64,000 nt of DNA from Fuerstiella marisgermanici (GCF_001983935.1 NZ_CP017641.1:1798001-1862000); one strand, 5' to 3'. Positions 38,859 through 48,407 are shown, counted from the first letter of the stretch. The notes: generated by a model from the letters alone, not told the origin. A program made the numbers and translations.

Positions 38859-39557
38859 ATGCGACTTACCATTCCGTGCGTACTCATCCTGGTTCTTGCG
38901 ACGTCGTCACTGCCTGCATTTCAGCCGCCCGTCAACCGCGGTCCCGCGACCAACGAGCCACCCGCGTCTCCGTACGTTCAACGCATGATGTCGCTGGATC
39001 GAAACAACGACGGCCAGCTATCGGCCGAAGAGCTACCCGGGAAGTTGGCGGACCTAATCAGCAAACACGACCGCAACAACGACAAGGTCCTGACGGCTGC
39101 AGAACTATCGCAAATGGAATCTGAAGCCAAAGCCGCACGCGACACTCGGCCCGCAGCAGAAATGTTAGCCAGAGGCAGTGGACCAGCAGGACGACGCGGT
39201 CGGGCCGGACGTGGACGTCGAGGTGCCGCGAATGCTCAGCACGGCAGCCCGCTGGACGCCGCACAGATTTTGAAATTTGCACTGACGTTCGATCATGACG
39301 GAGATGGCGGTCTGAATGCGACAGAACTGCAGGCATATGCGGACGCACTCGCCATACGCCGCGCGGCGGCTCGCAATCGGCATGGGACGAATGCGAATGA
39401 CCAGCCTGCAGAACAGCGCCCACCTGGCAGCCGGACACCTTCGGCCGATGTCGACAATAACCAGCCGGTTAAGCCTCGCGGGCTGAAAGCTGACGGCAGC
39501 GGCGATGGCGGATTTGGCGACGCGCCGCTTAACGGCTCGTTATCAAAAGGGCTGTAG
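38859..39557 (+). CDS. Secreted EF-hand protein
   Basis: A 232-residue protein with signal peptide (RLTIPCVLILVLATSSLPAFQ) and three EF-hand loops: LDRNNDGQLSAEEL near 47-60, HDRNNDKVLTAAEL near 72-85 and FDHDGDGGLNATEL near 147-160. Between them is an Arg/Gly-rich linker (GRRGRAGRGRRGAAN), and the tail is Pro/Asp-rich and probably disordered. It would bind calcium outside the cytoplasm. Short EF-hand proteins are abundant in planctomycetes; partner unknown. Confidence 0.88.
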   Translation: MRLTIPCVLILVLATSSLPAFQPPVNRGPATNEPPASPYVQRMMSLDRNNDGQLSAEELPGKLADLISKHDRNNDKVLTAAELSQMESEAKAARDTRPAAEMLARGSGPAGRRGRAGRGRRGAANAQHGSPLDAAQILKFALTFDHDGDGGLNATELQAYADALAIRRAAARNRHGTNANDQPAEQRPPGSRTPSADVDNNQPVKPRGLKADGSGDGGFGDAPLNGSLSKGL

Positions 39558-39566
39558 CCAGCAACA

Positions 39567-41651
39567 TCAATGGACCAGCACAAACTCGCTGCTGTTCAGA
39601 TACGCCCACATCATGTCTTCAACAGCCACTGGCACGGCCTTTTTGGGCGACGACTGATTGGTGAGCTGACGAATACGATTGCGAAACGCCTGGCGTTCAC
39701 TGTCGGTAGGTTCGCGCGTCAGCATCGCCAATGCGACTCGATCCAGAGCGTCCGATTCCGTTGTACGCGGATTCAGATCCTGCACGATCGCCTGAGTGGC
39801 CTGCCGCAACGCGATGTCGATATCGGATCCGTTCATCATCAGAAGTGCCTGAACGATCGTGCCATCGAATTGCAGCGCTTCGTCATTCTCGTCGGTACCG
39901 TAGGCATGAGCGAACTGTTGCACCCATGTCCGCCGATGTTCCAGCGAGTTTTCGTCGCGAGCTAAAGGCTGACCTGAAGCAGATCGGATTGCCACTCGAA
40001 TCGATTCGTAAACCTGTTCCGGCGTCATCCGGCGAGCATACACGCGACTGAACAGTGGCGTTGCCCCATGTTCCGGCATATCCATTTCATTGGAAGCCAC
40101 GCTGGACAGCTGCCACGCCTGCGACAAAGAAACCCACTTCATCAGACGTTGCAAGTCATAGTCCGACTTCACGAAAGCTTCAGTTAACAGGCCTAACACA
40201 TCCGGATGACTGACCGGCACATGCGGTCCCATGTCGTCAACCGGATTGGTAAAACCAAACCCAAAAAAGTGAGCCCACGTGCGGTTGACCATCGCTCGCG
40301 CGATTTTTCGGTCGCCGTCACTTGCCAGTAATTTTGCCAGCCGTTGGCGACGGTTTTCCTGACTGGCCTCCGCAATCACGTGACCGTCATACTTCGGCAA
40401 CACGGCTTTCTGATTGCCTGAGCGATCCTCAAAATGCGTCATCCGTTCCTTCTTCGGCCGGTCGATCAGCCGAGCCGTCAACCCCGACGCGTTCGCGCCT
40501 TCAGCTTCCGGCAATGCCTCTTTGACGGTGTCTTTGAAAAACGCATTCAGCGCCCAGTAGTCTTCCTGGCTAACACCATTAGAAAACGGATGGTCGTGAC
40601 ACTGCACGCAACTGATCTGCTCGCCCATAAACAAACGAGCCGTCACTGCCGTGGCTGGGGTGGCCTGATTATTCAGGTGTGCCAGCAGGAAATTGGTCGC
40701 TCCGTTTTCGTCGTTTCGACCAGACGCCGTAATTAGTTCGCCGACGGTATCAATCCATGGAGAATTTTCCGTGAAGGATTCGGTGAGGAACTCAAACAAC
40801 TTATCACGATTCACGCCCGGGCGTTCTGTCCGTCCCACCAGCAGATTCGTCCATGTCGTCGCAAGGTGCTCATTCCGTTCAGGCGCGGTCAGCAATCTGT
40901 CGACCAGGATTCTTCGCTTGCGAGGACTGTCGCCGGTCAGGAACTGATGAGACTCCTCCAGCGAAGGAATTCGTCCGGCCAGGGTCAGGTAAGCTCGACG
41001 CATCCATTCCGCGTCATTCGCTTCGACGGTTGGCGTGATTTCGTTGTTGGCCCAGCTTTGTTGAATCAAACCGTCGATTCCGGCGATCACGTCGTCATCA
41101 GAAAAGTTGTCTGCCAAAGCAGGACGGCCTGGGGATTCGACAGCGGGCTGAGGAGCCTGCGCGACAACAGTCGGCTGCGATGCCCCCTTTGGATGCGACA
41201 AATCAAGCGGCGTCAGGTCGATGTCTTCGGACGCGTTAGGATTCTGTTCTGCTACCAGCACACCATTGTCTGACGCGTCTTCTTCCGGCACGACAACGAC
41301 GTTGTTCGCATCCTTCCACGGCGACTTCACAAAAAGGTAGCCCCCGACAACCGCCACAAGTAGTGCGGCAATTGTTGCAGTGGGTGCGAAACGCCATGGT
41401 TTGCGAGGAGCCACAGTTTCAGAAGTGATTGGTGCAGGACCGACTTCCGGCAATCCCTCAGCCTTCAAACCGACGCTTTGGCCGGCATCCCAAGTTAGCT
41501 GGCCATGCAGGCAGAGAATCTCAGTATACAAGTCCACCAGCTGCGCATCGGCGTTCAGTAACTGAACCAGTCGCTGCTGGTCCACTTCTGATAATTCCGC
41601 ATCCAGCTGACGGTTCGTCAGGCGAATGAGTTCTTCGCGTTGTTCGTTCAC
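39567..41651 (-). CDS. Anti-sigma-like N terminus fused to DUF1549/DUF1553 domains
   Basis: A 694-residue fusion. The first 100 residues (EQREELIRLTNRQLDAELSEVDQQRLVQLLNADAQ) resemble the cytoplasmic part of FecR/anti-sigma proteins of planctomycetes; a transmembrane helix follows at about 110-127 (FAPTATIAALLVAVVGGYLFV). The outside part has DUF1549 (DAEWMRRAYLTLAGRIPSL, MGEQISCVQCHDHPFSN) and DUF1553 (NRTWAHFFGFGFTNPVDDMG, AWQLSS). Start GTG at 41651 overlaps the sigma gene stop (GTGA at 41648-41651). The fusion suggests that an extracytoplasmic PSD-type domain directly controls the sigma factor encoded upstream. Confidence 0.9.
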   Translation of the reverse strand: MNEQREELIRLTNRQLDAELSEVDQQRLVQLLNADAQLVDLYTEILCLHGQLTWDAGQSVGLKAEGLPEVGPAPITSETVAPRKPWRFAPTATIAALLVAVVGGYLFVKSPWKDANNVVVVPEEDASDNGVLVAEQNPNASEDIDLTPLDLSHPKGASQPTVVAQAPQPAVESPGRPALADNFSDDDVIAGIDGLIQQSWANNEITPTVEANDAEWMRRAYLTLAGRIPSLEESHQFLTGDSPRKRRILVDRLLTAPERNEHLATTWTNLLVGRTERPGVNRDKLFEFLTESFTENSPWIDTVGELITASGRNDENGATNFLLAHLNNQATPATAVTARLFMGEQISCVQCHDHPFSNGVSQEDYWALNAFFKDTVKEALPEAEGANASGLTARLIDRPKKERMTHFEDRSGNQKAVLPKYDGHVIAEASQENRRQRLAKLLASDGDRKIARAMVNRTWAHFFGFGFTNPVDDMGPHVPVSHPDVLGLLTEAFVKSDYDLQRLMKWVSLSQAWQLSSVASNEMDMPEHGATPLFSRVYARRMTPEQVYESIRVAIRSASGQPLARDENSLEHRRTWVQQFAHAYGTDENDEALQFDGTIVQALLMMNGSDIDIALRQATQAIVQDLNPRTTESDALDRVALAMLTREPTDSERQAFRNRIRQLTNQSSPKKAVPVAVEDMMWAYLNSSEFVLVH

Positions 41652-42226
41652 GATGCTCCTCCCGCTTCCGCGAGACGGTGTTGTACACATTCTACTAACA
41701 CACGGCGAATGCGACTTAGTGACTGGTATACAGAATTGGCCGGTCGTCCGAGCTTTTCCGCCACTTTGTCACCATTCGCGCCGGGTTGATAGCGCATTTC
41801 AATTAATTGCCGGTCTTTCTCACGTAACTGCGACACGCAGTCGGAAAGAGCTTCCTGCCGCATTTCTGTCATTTCGCTGATCGCTTCGGCTCGTTTCGCC
41901 ACAAGGTCCAGCATGCTGTCGTCAAGGAAGGTGACTTTGTTATTGTAGGTCCGGCGAAACCGAAACACTTCCAGCCGCGCGATGGCTCGGCCCCACGCCA
42001 GAAAGTTGGTGCCTTCCTCAAACTGGTCCCACTTGTTCCAGATGACCAGATTCGTTTCCTGCAGCACTTCATCCGCATCGCTGGGATTGCCCACCAGGGG
42101 CAGCACGTACAAGTACAATGCTCGCTGCGCCTGAGTGAACGAACGAATGAAGTTTTGGTTCGGCACACCGCCAGCGGCAGTCGCTTCTTCCATGTCTGGT
42201 GCTGTGGTGTTCTTCGAGGCCATCAC
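41648..42226 (-). CDS. ECF-type sigma factor of the DUF1549/DUF1501 operon
   Basis: A 192-residue sigma factor: region 2 (YLYVLPLVGNPSDADEVLQETNLVIWNKWDQF; FLAWGRAIARLEVFRFRR) and region 4 (LREKDRQLIEMRYQPGANGDKVAEKLGRPANSVYQSLSRIRR). The pattern of an ECF sigma with the AEKLGRPANSVYQSLSRIR helix is typical of planctomycete-specific groups. It lies between the DUF1501 gene and the anti-sigma-like fusion, with a GTGA overlap to the latter. Confidence 0.93.
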   Translation of the reverse strand: MMASKNTTAPDMEEATAAGGVPNQNFIRSFTQAQRALYLYVLPLVGNPSDADEVLQETNLVIWNKWDQFEEGTNFLAWGRAIARLEVFRFRRTYNNKVTFLDDSMLDLVAKRAEAISEMTEMRQEALSDCVSQLREKDRQLIEMRYQPGANGDKVAEKLGRPANSVYQSLSRIRRVLVECVQHRLAEAGGAS

Positions 42227-42239
42227 ACGGCAACCGTTT

Positions 42240-43577
42240 CTATCCGATCAGTTCCGAAATCGCCGTGCCGCCGTTGGCCAGCTTCATTGGTCGGCCTCGT
42301 TTTGACGTGTGAACTGTGTTCAACGGAATTCCCATCGCATAAGCAACCGTCGCCCAAATGTCGCCAGGCAAGTATGCCTTGCTACCATCCGCCACGCGAG
42401 TTCCGTCTTCGTTGGTGGCACCGATGACCTGTCCGTTTTTCAAACCGCCGCCGCCGATAACATTCGACCAGCTAGCCGCCCAGTGATCTCGACCGACGTT
42501 CTGGTTAATGCGAGGTGTGCGGCCAAATTCGCCCATCCACACAACAACCGTGTCGTCCAGCATGCCACGCTGCTTCAGGTCTTTCATAAGAGCCGCCATG
42601 CCTCGGTCCAGCGTCGGTAGCCGCTGATTCTTTAATGAGTTGAAGACATCGTTGTGAAGGTCCCAACCGCCGAGGTTCACTTCCACAAACGGCACGCCAA
42701 CTTCCACCAATCGGCGAGCCATCAGGAGACTCTGGCCGAACCCGTTGGCTCCGCCCATGCCCATGCCGCCTCCGGCACCATCGCCCATGTACATTTTTCT
42801 GGCTTCTGCCGATTCCGCTTCCAACCCAAGCTGCGGGTTGGCTTTGTCGATATCAAAAGCGGCCATCTGCGGCGACTGCATCAGATTCACAGCGTTGTAA
42901 TAGACGTCTTTATGAGCTTCCGGCAACTCGCCCCGCTTCGACTGAATGAAGTTCTTCTCAACGACCGCCAGCATTTCCAGACGGCCCTTCAGTCGACTGC
43001 GACCTTCGTCTGTCGGAGCGTTGTTGATCTGACCATCGGTGCCAACAACGAACGGAGCATGCGACATCCCGAGGAAGCCCGCCTGACCAGATCCGCCACC
43101 AACAGACACAAACGATGGAATCTGCAACGCGGTCCGTTTACGGCCCAGTTCGTAGCTGACAACAGAACCGAAGGTCGGGTGAACGACCGTTGGATTAGGA
43201 ACATAGCCAGTGTGCATATAGTAGCGACCGCGGCCGTGATCGGCTTCGCGAGTACTCATGGAACGCACGATCGACAGGTCCTGGAAAACCTTGGCCGTTT
43301 CCGGCATGTGTTCACTGATCTGAATCCCAGGTACAGCCGTGTCGATCGGATTGAATTCACCACCGGTTTTAGCGCCGGGTTTTAGGTCCCACATGTCGAT
43401 CGTAGGAGGCCCGCCGCCCATCCACATCAGGATGCAGGATTTCTTGTTAGCCTTCAGCGTGGCCGCGTTAGCCTGCACATGAGACAGAAAGTTAATCGCA
43501 GGAATTGTCGCGGCAGCCGTCGCCATGTGCTGCATAAAGTGGCGGCGGTTCATGCCGTAGTTGTTCCAAAGTGACAT
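42240..43577 (-). CDS. DUF1501 family secreted protein
   Basis: A 445-residue DUF1501 protein (sulfatase/alkaline-phosphatase-fold relatives). A Tat-type signal is visible ([23 protein letters not shown]), then family blocks [62 protein letters not shown] and [22 protein letters not shown]. It sits between the two DUF1549 proteins of this operon, the usual PSD/DUF1501 pairing. Catalytic activity is unproven. Confidence 0.94.
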   Translation of the reverse strand: MSLWNNYGMNRRHFMQHMATAAATIPAINFLSHVQANAATLKANKKSCILMWMGGGPPTIDMWDLKPGAKTGGEFNPIDTAVPGIQISEHMPETAKVFQDLSIVRSMSTREADHGRGRYYMHTGYVPNPTVVHPTFGSVVSYELGRKRTALQIPSFVSVGGGSGQAGFLGMSHAPFVVGTDGQINNAPTDEGRSRLKGRLEMLAVVEKNFIQSKRGELPEAHKDVYYNAVNLMQSPQMAAFDIDKANPQLGLEAESAEARKMYMGDGAGGGMGMGGANGFGQSLLMARRLVEVGVPFVEVNLGGWDLHNDVFNSLKNQRLPTLDRGMAALMKDLKQRGMLDDTVVVWMGEFGRTPRINQNVGRDHWAASWSNVIGGGGLKNGQVIGATNEDGTRVADGSKAYLPGDIWATVAYAMGIPLNTVHTSKRGRPMKLANGGTAISELIG

Positions 43578-43636
43578 GCGATTGCTCCAGGTGAAAGGTC
43601 GTGTTTACTGCGAAAAATTAAGGCTGGCGATGGTTA

Positions 43637-43663
43637 CCCCTCCCGCAATGAATTGTGGGAGGA
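43637..43663 (+). repeat. Partial REP-like repeat
   Basis: A short copy of the family's first hairpin, ACCCCTCCCGCAAT followed by GAATTGTGGGAGG, in the 109-bp gap between the DUF1549 and DUF1501 genes. Confidence 0.55.
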
Positions 43664-43686
43664 CGACCAGTTCGTTTCGTTAAGTC

Positions 43687-45351
43687 CTAATGGTTCAGAA
43701 TGAACTCATTCGAATTCAGTAGTGCCCAGAACAGATCCTGATACGCGGCTGCCGTGTTGCCTCGATATCCGCGAATCAGTTTCGTGGCATTGTTAACTTC
43801 AATCGGCGACGGTTTACGACTGAGAGCCGCCAGGTACAGATCGTTCATCTTCTCTTTGTCGGTGCCAGGACGCGTAAATGTTTCGAACAGAAAACTGCCT
43901 CGTTCTGCACTGACCGCAGTTTCGATCAATGGGCTGTTCATCATCATCAGCGCCTGAGGGATTGTGCCGTTAAACGTGGTCGCTTCGTCGTTTTCGTCGT
44001 TGTCAAACGCGACCACAAACTGCTGCATCCAGCGGCGCCGTTGTTCCTCCTGGCCATCCCAACCGCCGCTTCCGGCCTGGTGAGCGTTCGTCGCGGCAAT
44101 CAGTGAATCGAACAACTGTTCTGCCTGCATCGACTTGATATACATGTGGCTGAACAGTGGCATCTCACCAGCAGAAGGCTTGTCGATGCTGTTTTTCTCG
44201 CCGAACTGGCTGGTAAGGTGATAGGCTTCCGACGTCGTAATCCACCGCACAAGCTTCTTCACATCGTAGTCGACGTCCACAAACTCAGAGGCCAGGCGAT
44301 CCAGCACAGCGGGATGCGATGCCGGATTGTGAGGCCCCATGTCGTCAATCGGTCGAGTGAATCCGTAACCGAAAAACTGACTCCATGTCCGGTTTACGAA
44401 CGCTTTCGAGATCAACGGCGTTTGACCGTTTTCGTTCTCCAGCAGTAGTCGAGCGAATTCCTTGCGACGATCGAAGGCGTCAGGTTCGATTGTCTTGTCA
44501 AAATATTTTGGCAACGCTGCCTGCATCAGGCCGCTGCGTTTTTCGTAGTGAACGGGACCATTGAAGTCTTGCAGCACGACTTCGCGGTATTGCTGCTCAC
44601 GTCGACCAGTGGTCGGGTTAGCTCGCTGGTGATTGATGTTTCGTACCTGACGGAAGAAGCTGTTGAACTCCCAGAACTGAGCCTGCTGCCAATTATTAAA
44701 CGGATGGTTGTGGCACTGAGTGCACTGAACCTGCATCCCAAGAAACAGCTTGGTTGTCTTAGCCGTTAGCTGGACGGCTTCGTCAGGCAGTTGCGTCTGA
44801 GCCAACGTGTAGTTGACGGCTCCATTTTCTTCCCAATGACCTTCGCTGGTCACAAGATCGACAACCACTTCGTCCCACGGTCGATTCTTCGCAAAGACTT
44901 CGCGAAAAAACTTCGTCATCCCAGCGCGACTGAATGGCTTATTGTTGCCTTGCGGGATTCCCCGACCGACGCAGTTGTTCGTCCAGATCGCCGTGAAGTG
45001 CCGTACGTAGTCCGGGCTTTCCAACAACTCGTCGACCAACACACCTCGCTTGCGAGGACTTTCATCGGCCAGAAACTTCTTCACTTCCGACAGCGTCGGG
45101 ATGCGTCCGACGACGTCCAGATAAACGCGGCGCACCCATTCTTCATCCGTCGCTCGAGGAGACGGTTCGATCTCATTGTCTTCGTAACCCTGGCGGATTT
45201 GAGCGTCAACGAACTCAATCACCGATAGAGTCGACGCACCACCTTCGTCACTGGCTGAACTGTCTGACGCGTAACTAGCCGACGTGATGAAGCTCAGCAG
45301 GGTGCCGGTTGCGGCAACGGCAATGGCAATCCATTTGGACATCAATTTCAT
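43687..45351 (-). CDS. DUF1549/DUF1553 domain secreted protein
   Basis: A 554-residue exported protein with signal peptide (SKWIAIAVAATGTLLSFITSASYA). DUF1549 is seen in DEEWVRRVYLDVVGRIPTLSE, SPRKRGVLVDELL, and GMQVQCTQCHNHPFNNW; DUF1553 in AFVNRTWSQFFGYGFTRPIDDMG and SEAYHLTSQF, with a C-terminal DLFWALLNSNEFILNH. It is a close paralogue of the second DUF1549 protein of the operon but lacks its anti-sigma part. First gene of the leftward operon, 109 bp before the DUF1501 gene. Confidence 0.94.
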   Translation of the reverse strand: MKLMSKWIAIAVAATGTLLSFITSASYASDSSASDEGGASTLSVIEFVDAQIRQGYEDNEIEPSPRATDEEWVRRVYLDVVGRIPTLSEVKKFLADESPRKRGVLVDELLESPDYVRHFTAIWTNNCVGRGIPQGNNKPFSRAGMTKFFREVFAKNRPWDEVVVDLVTSEGHWEENGAVNYTLAQTQLPDEAVQLTAKTTKLFLGMQVQCTQCHNHPFNNWQQAQFWEFNSFFRQVRNINHQRANPTTGRREQQYREVVLQDFNGPVHYEKRSGLMQAALPKYFDKTIEPDAFDRRKEFARLLLENENGQTPLISKAFVNRTWSQFFGYGFTRPIDDMGPHNPASHPAVLDRLASEFVDVDYDVKKLVRWITTSEAYHLTSQFGEKNSIDKPSAGEMPLFSHMYIKSMQAEQLFDSLIAATNAHQAGSGGWDGQEEQRRRWMQQFVVAFDNDENDEATTFNGTIPQALMMMNSPLIETAVSAERGSFLFETFTRPGTDKEKMNDLYLAALSRKPSPIEVNNATKLIRGYRGNTAAAYQDLFWALLNSNEFILNH

Positions 45352-45617
45352 TTCTATTGTCTCCTGCTCCTGCGACCTTCTGCGTCAAACATGGTGTGAC
45401 ATAAACTTACACCATATAAGCGGCCTTGTGTTCGTCGTATTTTCTTACGCAATCAAGTAAAAGCCAGAAATCCGAGCTCTTCCCGCCTTCTATTCACTAC
45501 CTGTCATGGTCGTCGAAGGCCGACTATGCTGCAGTGTGGGCTTTTCAGGACAAAGTCTTGCCCACTGTCCCATTATTGCCTCATCTACCAATAAAACACT
45601 GTTCAGGCGTACAGTCA
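45352..45617. promoter_or_regulatory. Divergent promoter region
   Basis: 266 bp between the leftward DUF1549 operon and the rightward metallo-hydrolase gene. AGGAGACAA-type ribosome sequence (complement of TTGTCTCCTGCTCC) precedes the leftward gene. No operator could be assigned. Confidence 0.4.
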
Positions 45618-47012
45618 ATGAAAATCACGTTTTTCGGGGCCGCTGGTGAAGTTACTGGCAGTCAGCATTTGATCGAGACTGATAGTCGCCGAATTTTGCT
45701 CGACTGCGGGCTCTTTCAGGGAAGAGACGAAGAAACCGGCCCCAAGAACCGTGTTTTTCACTGCAAACCCAGATCGCTCGACGCTGTAATTCTGTCTCAC
45801 GCCCACATTGATCACTGCGGGAATCTCCCCGGTCTGGTCAAGGCGGGCTTCGAAGGCTCGATCTACTGCACGCGAGCCACCGCCGACATCGCCACGATGA
45901 TGCTCCGCGACAGCGCCAAGATTCAGCGCGAAGACGCCATCTACAAAGCCAAGAAGGCAAAGCCCGGCGAACCGATCCTTGAGCCGCTGTATACAGAAGA
46001 GAACGCTCGTGAAGTGGCGAAGATGTTCGAATACATCGCCTTTAACGAATGGGAAGAGCTTGCCGACGATGTGCGCATTCGGTTTCTGCACGCCGGCCAC
46101 ATTCTGGGATCGGCCATCACCGAACTGGAAATCAAAGACAAGGGCGAATGGCGTCGCATCGTGTTTACCGGCGATTTGGGCCGACGCGGCAAGCCGCTGC
46201 TGCACGACCCGGAATGCGTCGAACGCTGTGATGTCGTCATCAGCGAATCGACCTACGGCAATCGCGTTCATCCGGAAACCGGCGACGTCAAAGGCGCGCT
46301 GCAGCGAATCATATGTGACGCGTCTCGCAAGCAGGGCAAGGTCATTATTCCCGCCTTCAGTCTGGGACGAACTCAGCTACTGGTCTACCTGCTGAACGAA
46401 CTTCGTAACGAAGACGCGATGTGTCGAGTGCCCGTGTACATCGACAGCCCATTGGCGACGCGGCTGACAGAAATCTACCGCGACCATCAGGAAGGCCTGG
46501 ACGAGGAAGTTCAGGAAACGCTAAAGATCGACGACGACATCTTTAGTTTCGACGGCCTAACGTACGTGCGATCTCGCGATGAGAGCATTGCATTGAATCG
46601 GCAGAAAGGTCCGTTCGTCGTCATTTCGGCCAGCGGCATGTGTGAAAACGGGCGAGTCGTGCATCACCTGAAGAACGCTGTCTCTGATCCAAACAACACA
46701 ATCATGATCATCGGGTTCCAGGCGCGAGGAACTCTGGGCCGGCAACTGGTGCAGCAACGCGACCATGTGTACATTTTCGGACGCCGCCGCGAACTGAACG
46801 CGAACGTCGAAACCGTCAACGGTCTGTCAGCTCATGCGGACGCCGAAGACTTCAAGTGGTGGTTTAATGAGTTACAAAAAAAGGGGGGCTGCGGTCATGC
46901 ATTCCTCGTTCACGGCGAAGAAAAGCCTGCGGCAGCAATGGCCGAATTGATCAACGACTGCTGCGATCACCCGCCAGTGATTCCACAGTTTGGTGAAAGT
47001 TTTGAGGTATAA
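45618..47012 (+). CDS. Beta-CASP metallo-beta-lactamase fold hydrolase (RNase-like)
   Basis: A 464-residue protein of the CPSF73/Ysh1-like bacterial group. It opens KITFFGAAGEVTGSQHLI, the metal motif HAHIDHCGNLPGL is near residue 60, and beta-CASP motifs follow: FTGDLGRRGKPLL with the Asp ligand, SESTYGNRVHP, the A motif IPAFSLGRTQ, B motif SASGMCENGRVVHHLKN, and the C-terminal VNGLSAHADAEDFKWW His. Known members are endo/exonucleases acting on RNA. The ATG at 45618 is where family homology starts; the open frame upstream has no match. It is followed 3 bp later by an ABC ATPase. Confidence 0.95.
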   Translation: MKITFFGAAGEVTGSQHLIETDSRRILLDCGLFQGRDEETGPKNRVFHCKPRSLDAVILSHAHIDHCGNLPGLVKAGFEGSIYCTRATADIATMMLRDSAKIQREDAIYKAKKAKPGEPILEPLYTEENAREVAKMFEYIAFNEWEELADDVRIRFLHAGHILGSAITELEIKDKGEWRRIVFTGDLGRRGKPLLHDPECVERCDVVISESTYGNRVHPETGDVKGALQRIICDASRKQGKVIIPAFSLGRTQLLVYLLNELRNEDAMCRVPVYIDSPLATRLTEIYRDHQEGLDEEVQETLKIDDDIFSFDGLTYVRSRDESIALNRQKGPFVVISASGMCENGRVVHHLKNAVSDPNNTIMIIGFQARGTLGRQLVQQRDHVYIFGRRRELNANVETVNGLSAHADAEDFKWWFNELQKKGGCGHAFLVHGEEKPAAAMAELINDCCDHPPVIPQFGESFEV

Positions 47013-47015
47013 AAG

Positions 47016-47708
47016 ATGCCCATCGTCCTGCAAATGAACAACGTTGGCCGCACGTTTTCCACAGCCGCTGGCGAACTGACCATTCTGGATAACGTCAACC
47101 TGCAGCTTTCGTCCGGCGATGCGGTGGCGCTGCAGGGCCCGTCCGGATGTGGTAAGAGCACACTACTGCATATCGCAGGGACTCTGGACAAACCCACGTC
47201 CGGTGAAGTCGCCATTTTGAATGAGAACCCGTGGCACTTGTCGGCCGAAAAACTAGCCGGCTTTCGCAACCAGCATATCGGTTTCGTGTTTCAGGAACAC
47301 CAGCTTCTGCCGCAGTGCAGCGTGCTGGAAAACGTGCTGCTGCCAACGCTGGCGGGTTTCGATCGCGACGTGAAGCCACTGAAGAAACGGGCCGTAGAGC
47401 TGCTTGAACAAGTCGGCCTGCAGGACCGGAGTGCTCACCGACCAGCGGCATTATCGGGCGGTGAACGCCAGCGAGTTGCCGTTTGCCGCGCGTTGATCCA
47501 CCAGCCGTCTTTGCTGCTGGCCGACGAGCCCACAGGCAATCTGGATCCGGCGACGGCCGACACAGTGGGCTCGCTACTGCTGAAAATGGCGGCCGAACAC
47601 GATGCGGCGTTGTTGTGCGTGACTCACAGCAACGACCTGGCCAGCCACTTTCCGCACGTGGTGCAGGTCGAGAACCGCACCGTGGCATTTTCCGCCGTGA
47701 CCAACTGA
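47016..47708 (+). CDS. LolD/MacB-like ABC transporter ATP-binding protein, no permease nearby
   Basis: A 230-residue ABC ATPase: Walker A GPSGCGKSTL near residue 43, Q-loop VFQEHQLLPQCSVLENVLLP, signature LSGGERQRVAVCRAL, Walker [13 protein letters not shown], and the H-loop VTHSND. The Q-loop and EPTGNLD stretch place it in the LolD/FtsE/MacB group. The matching FtsX/LolC-type permease is not adjacent; the efflux operon 800 bp downstream has its own ATPase. Start 3 bp after the metallo-hydrolase stop suggests co-transcription. Confidence 0.93.
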   Translation: MPIVLQMNNVGRTFSTAAGELTILDNVNLQLSSGDAVALQGPSGCGKSTLLHIAGTLDKPTSGEVAILNENPWHLSAEKLAGFRNQHIGFVFQEHQLLPQCSVLENVLLPTLAGFDRDVKPLKKRAVELLEQVGLQDRSAHRPAALSGGERQRVAVCRALIHQPSLLLADEPTGNLDPATADTVGSLLLKMAAEHDAALLCVTHSNDLASHFPHVVQVENRTVAFSAVTN

Positions 47709-47783
47709 GTTTACTCACGCTATCCAATGGTGCGTGAGATGTGTCTTGGCTTTGCGATTCGCCCGGCGGGCGGCAGCACTTCG

Positions 47784-47952
47784 CCTTGGGCGTGAGCCCA
47801 AGGTCGCGTTCAAATGAAATTGAGAAAGCCCCGAAGGGGTGACAGCAGTTTTCGTTTTATCCTCCCACTGTCGCCCCCTCGGGGCTTTTGTGGGCGGCAG
47901 GCGCAAACCTCGGGCTTACGCCCGAGGCTACGTGCTACGGCCCTGCCGGGCC
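47784..47952. repeat. Cluster of GC-rich palindromes
   Basis: In order: CCTTGGG-N6-CCCAAGG (47784-47803); long inverted arms AAAGCCCCGAAGGGG and CCCCCTCGGGGCTTT (47825-47839 and 47873-47887) with flanking TGACAG/CTGTC; CCTCGGGC-TTAC-GCCCGAGG (47908-47927); GGCCCTGCCGGGCC (47939-47952). This differs from the REP-like family elsewhere in the window. Confidence 0.7.
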
Positions 47953-48128
47953 AGGACCACACTCAAATGTCCGCACTTTGGTGGAATAGAACCCGCGCAA
48001 ACGCTTGACCATGGCACATCAGGCTTACAACAGCCTGGCACAAGTCCTGATTGTTCGCTTGTCGACTGTGAATTGCGCCTGCGGCAAATCTTAAGATCGT
48101 GACCGTTCTACACGCGGCGTCGTTCCGA

Positions 48129-48407
48129 TTAGGCAACCTGTAACGCTTCTGTGTGCGCGCACGCCTTTGCCGCCTGTCGCGGTACGGTGGATTGCTCCAA
48201 CGGAGCATGGTCCGGTTGTTCCAAAGCTGCTGTTGGAAGCGTTTCTGCGTTGAGCATCACCGGCGTACGTGTCGAATCCGTAACTGTCGGTTCTTTCGTG
48301 ACGACTGCAACGTTCCGTGCTACCGATGAAATGCCGAGCCGCGGCAGGATCCGCTGCTCAGCAACAACGTCTCGCTGGCGAAACATGTTTACGTCGGATC
48401 TCACCAT
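48129..48407 (-). CDS. Possible small hypothetical protein
   Basis: A 92-codon leftward frame (alternative ATG giving 85 residues, beginning MFRQRDVVAEQRILPRLG) with protein-like composition but no domain, signal sequence or partner. It is opposed by an equally long rightward frame that ends on the TolC start (ATGA), so only one can be real, possibly neither. Confidence 0.25.
   Translation of the reverse strand: MVRSDVNMFRQRDVVAEQRILPRLGISSVARNVAVVTKEPTVTDSTRTPVMLNAETLPTAALEQPDHAPLEQSTVPRQAAKACAHTEALQVA

Noticed and set aside
45615-46271. Leftward frame of 218 codons opposite the metallo-hydrolase
   Set aside because: Antisense to the HxHxDH region of the real gene; no independent evidence.
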